Positions 34,258 through 35,712 of a stretch of DNA of 35,712 nucleotides are shown here, one piece after another. Position numbers and translations under genes: made by a program. Position 1 is the stretch's first letter, and the number at the start of each line of letters is the position of its first letter. This DNA comes from Bacteroidales bacterium. Lineage in GTDB: Bacteria > Bacteroidota > Bacteroidia > Bacteroidales > UBA932. The notes under the pieces were generated by a model. That model saw only the letters and a list, made by a program, of their open reading frames with translations. It ran no database searches and had not been told where the DNA came from. The stretch is from positions 1 through 35,712 of the forward strand of contig JAFYVM010000016.1 in NCBI GenBank assembly GCA_017549145.1, written 5' to 3'.

Positions 34258-34818
34258 CTAATATAATAGTAGTCCGGCGAGTGCGCCCAGCCCGATGGCT
34301 GCAAGAGGACCGATTTTTTTGAGGAAAAGTGCGATACCTGCTACAATGAAGATCGCGAAGCTCTTCCAGTCAATAAAGTTCTCAGGTGTTGCAAGTCCTA
34401 GGGCTGCAGTACCGATAAGGCCAAGCGTGGCTGGCTTCAGACCTGTCATCACTCCCTTGAACAGGTAGTGGTTCTTGAATTTGTCATATACCTTGCAAAT
34501 TGAGAGCACAATGATAAATGACGGGAGAACGACAGCAAAGGTGGCAGTGAAAGAACCTAGGATACATAGGATTTCCGCTGCTCCGGCATTAGCGAGAACC
34601 TCATATCCGATGTAGGTAGCCGAGTTGATGCCGATAGGACCTGGGGTCATCTGTGAGATTGCGACAATATCTGTAAATGTTGTCTCGTCTATCCAATTGT
34701 GGCTAGTGACCACTTCGTTCTGGATAAGCGACAACATTGCGTATCCACCTCCGATGGTGAACATGCCGATCACAAAGAATGACCAGAATAATTCGATATA
34801 CATTTCCGCCAGCATCAT
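34258..34818 (-). CDS. Chromate transporter family protein, half-size, second of pair
   Basis: A 186-aa membrane protein equal to one half of a full ChrA (CHR family). It has the family motifs FTIGGGYAML and ISQMTPGPIGINSATYIGY, then about four hydrophobic segments ending GPLAAIGLGALAGLLLY. Short CHR proteins work as pairs encoded side by side; chromate export is shown for some, while others have unknown substrates. ATG 34818 overlaps the stop of the first half (ATGA), so equal expression is likely. A second ATG at 34815 is possible. Confidence 0.9.
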   Translation of the reverse strand: MMLAEMYIELFWSFFVIGMFTIGGGYAMLSLIQNEVVTSHNWIDETTFTDIVAISQMTPGPIGINSATYIGYEVLANAGAAEILCILGSFTATFAVVLPSFIIVLSICKVYDKFKNHYLFKGVMTGLKPATLGLIGTAALGLATPENFIDWKSFAIFIVAGIALFLKKIGPLAAIGLGALAGLLLY

Positions 34819-35387
34819 TTCTCCTCCTCCTTTATATCATTAGGTTTCCTGTTTCTCCACCAGCTGATGGCAAGGGCCGCCACAATTACACATATCAATA
34901 TATATATAGGCGACACTTCAAGGAAACATACCAGTACCATGGACGAAATTACGATTATCCAGGACCACCACCTCATTTTAGTTGCCTTGATCATATCGTA
35001 CATAGGAACACCGATAAGTGCGACAACCACAGGTCTGATTCCCTTGAATGCTTTGATGACATATTCGTTGTCTTTAAAGCCTGTAAAGAAAATCGCAATC
35101 AGCAATATAATAAGGAAAGGGGGGAGACAACTTCCGATAGTTGCGACAACGCTTCCTGCTGTTCCGCGGAGTTTATGACCTGTCAATATTGAAATATTTG
35201 CAGCGAAAAGTCCGGGAGCCGCCTGGGCAAGGGCAATAATCTCTAAAAAGTCTTCGTCGTTGAGCCATTCTCTCTTGACGAGCTCACTTTTTATTGCAGC
35301 AATCATCGGAATTCCTCCGCCAATTGTGAAGGCGCCGATCTTTCCGAAGATTAGAAATATTTCCCAGAGCGAAACTTGTTTTTTCAT
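34815..35387 (-). CDS. Chromate transporter family protein, half-size, first of pair
   Basis: A 190-aa CHR-family half protein: FLIFGKIGAFTIGGGIPMIAAI, EIIALAQAAPGLFAANISILTGHKLRG, and four or more hydrophobic segments. The PGP motif of its partner is replaced by PGL, so the two halves are not equivalent. ATG 35387 (MKKQVSLWEIF) is chosen; the frame is open for 50 more codons to 35537, but these run through the promoter and rrn leader. It ends in a charged tail (RNRKPNDIKEEEK). Confidence 0.9.
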   Translation of the reverse strand: MKKQVSLWEIFLIFGKIGAFTIGGGIPMIAAIKSELVKREWLNDEDFLEIIALAQAAPGLFAANISILTGHKLRGTAGSVVATIGSCLPPFLIILLIAIFFTGFKDNEYVIKAFKGIRPVVVALIGVPMYDMIKATKMRWWSWIIVISSMVLVCFLEVSPIYILICVIVAALAISWWRNRKPNDIKEEEK

Positions 35388-35428
35388 AAAAATTGAGCGA
35401 AAAATGTGGTTTTTGACCCTTTTCAAGG

Positions 35429-35436
35429 CAAATTTA
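35429..35436 (-). promoter_or_regulatory. Promoter -7 box of the CHR-transporter operon
   Basis: On the minus strand this reads TAAATTTG, 41 nt from the start codon, back to back with the rrn promoter. No clear TTG is seen. Confidence 0.45.
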
Positions 35437-35467
35437 TGAAAAATATTGAAAAAAATGTGAAAAAAAT

Positions 35468-35497
35468 TTGGAGGTTTAAAAATAATGCGTACCTTTG
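35468..35497 (+). promoter_or_regulatory. rRNA operon promoter (TTG-19-TACCTTTG)
   Basis: TTG 35468-35470, a 19-nt spacer and TACCTTTG 35490-35497 make the best consensus match in the window. Upstream are phased A-runs (35440-35468), like an UP element. Transcription should start near 35503, about 170 nt before mature 16S. Confidence 0.75.
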
Positions 35498-35502
35498 CAG
35501 CC

Positions 35503-35670
35503 CGTTTGAGAGAAAACACATCCTCAAACAACAACAAAGTTCATTGAAAAGATTGAAGGAAAGTACAAGAAGCAAGTACCGAGAAACAAAATAAATTTAT
35601 CGAGAAGCGTTAATTCTTTTAGAAGAGATTATACGTGTCAGTGACAAGCTAAGAATTATATAGACATTAT
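35503..35670 (+). other. 16S rRNA leader
   Basis: A non-coding leader with A-rich sequence first, then an 8-bp stem TAATTCTT (35611-35618) with AAGAATTA (35651-35658) just before 16S. It could form part of the processing region. No tRNA or coding frame of note is present. Confidence 0.6.
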
Positions 35671-35712
35671 ACAATGAAGAGTTTGAGCCTGGCTCAGGAT
35701 GACCGCTAGCGG
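35671..35712 (+). rRNA. rrs: 16S ribosomal RNA, 5' end (partial)
   Basis: ACAATGAAGAGTTTGAGCCT, then GGCTCAGGATGACCGCTAGC, aligns without gaps to positions 1-42 of 16S rRNA. The gene runs off the window. Against the usual Bacteroidales sequence there are two differences: G for T at position 17 (35687) and C for A at position 33 (35703), by E. coli numbering. Confidence 0.93.

Noticed and set aside
35388-35537. 50-residue N-terminal extension of the first CHR protein
   Set aside because: It would run through the rrn promoter and leader; ATG 35387 gives the expected family start.

Overview
The window is chromosomal DNA of a Bacteroidales bacterium, probably from a gut or rumen. The grounds are: the split ATP synthase operon that begins atpD-atpC; repeated matches to the Bacteroidetes promoter -7 box TAnnTTTG, some with an upstream TTG (-33); no consistent Shine-Dalgarno sequences; SpII lipoproteins and a multidomain GH20 enzyme; and the 5' end of a 16S rRNA gene of Bacteroidales type. 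The genus cannot be fixed. The first 42 bases of 16S carry two departures from the usual sequence, which points to a less-sampled lineage. Most genes are housekeeping genes.

Layout. (1) 1-275: the right end of an IS3-family element, then debris. (2) 336-770: a DoxX membrane protein with a leaderless-type promoter. (3) 834-7707: the F1Fo ATP synthase operon atpD-C-B-E-F-H-A-G, with a 108-nt palindromic element between atpA and atpG. (4) 7714-12954, minus strand: yigZ-pyrB-pyrI-serC-serA-DUF1015, an operon for pyrimidine and serine synthesis. (5) 13079-14562: a pRiA4b ORF3-like acidic protein and miaA. (6) 14567-17064, minus: fhs and a PHP phosphoesterase, coupled by TAATG. (7) 17167-25209, plus: DUF308 membrane protein, dnaG, an EEP lipoprotein, metG, murB and an Sb-PDE-like PHP protein. 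(8) 25206-27150: a small membrane protein, a decayed XRE regulator, a MerR/GyrI regulator and two structured intergenic regions. (9) 27151-28576, minus: a cyclophilin lipoprotein and a HAD hydrolase, divergent from a flippase at 28625-30112. (10) 30215-35387, minus: two half-size chromate-transporter proteins, a YidE/YbjL-type transporter and a GH20 hexosaminidase. (11) 35490-35712: rrn promoter, leader and the start of 16S.

The genes work together as standard metabolic units: ATP synthesis, UMP and serine synthesis, one-carbon folate charging and tRNA modification or charging. The unusual content is non-coding. A ~27-nt stem-loop repeat occurs in four full copies plus one truncated copy. Its 5-bp stem covaries between copies. 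It supplies the atpC start codon, adds peptides to MurB and MetG in two different reading frames, and sits just ahead of miaA. A second family, two intergenic hairpins at 25641-25694 and 27014-27066, has conserved flanks and at least four compensatory base-pair changes. Other notable items are the atpA-atpG palindrome, tandem TCCGTAAA hairpins, 5'-leader hairpins and several promoters set 6-9 nt from the start codon.

All calls were made by reading the sequence. No database search or folding program was run.
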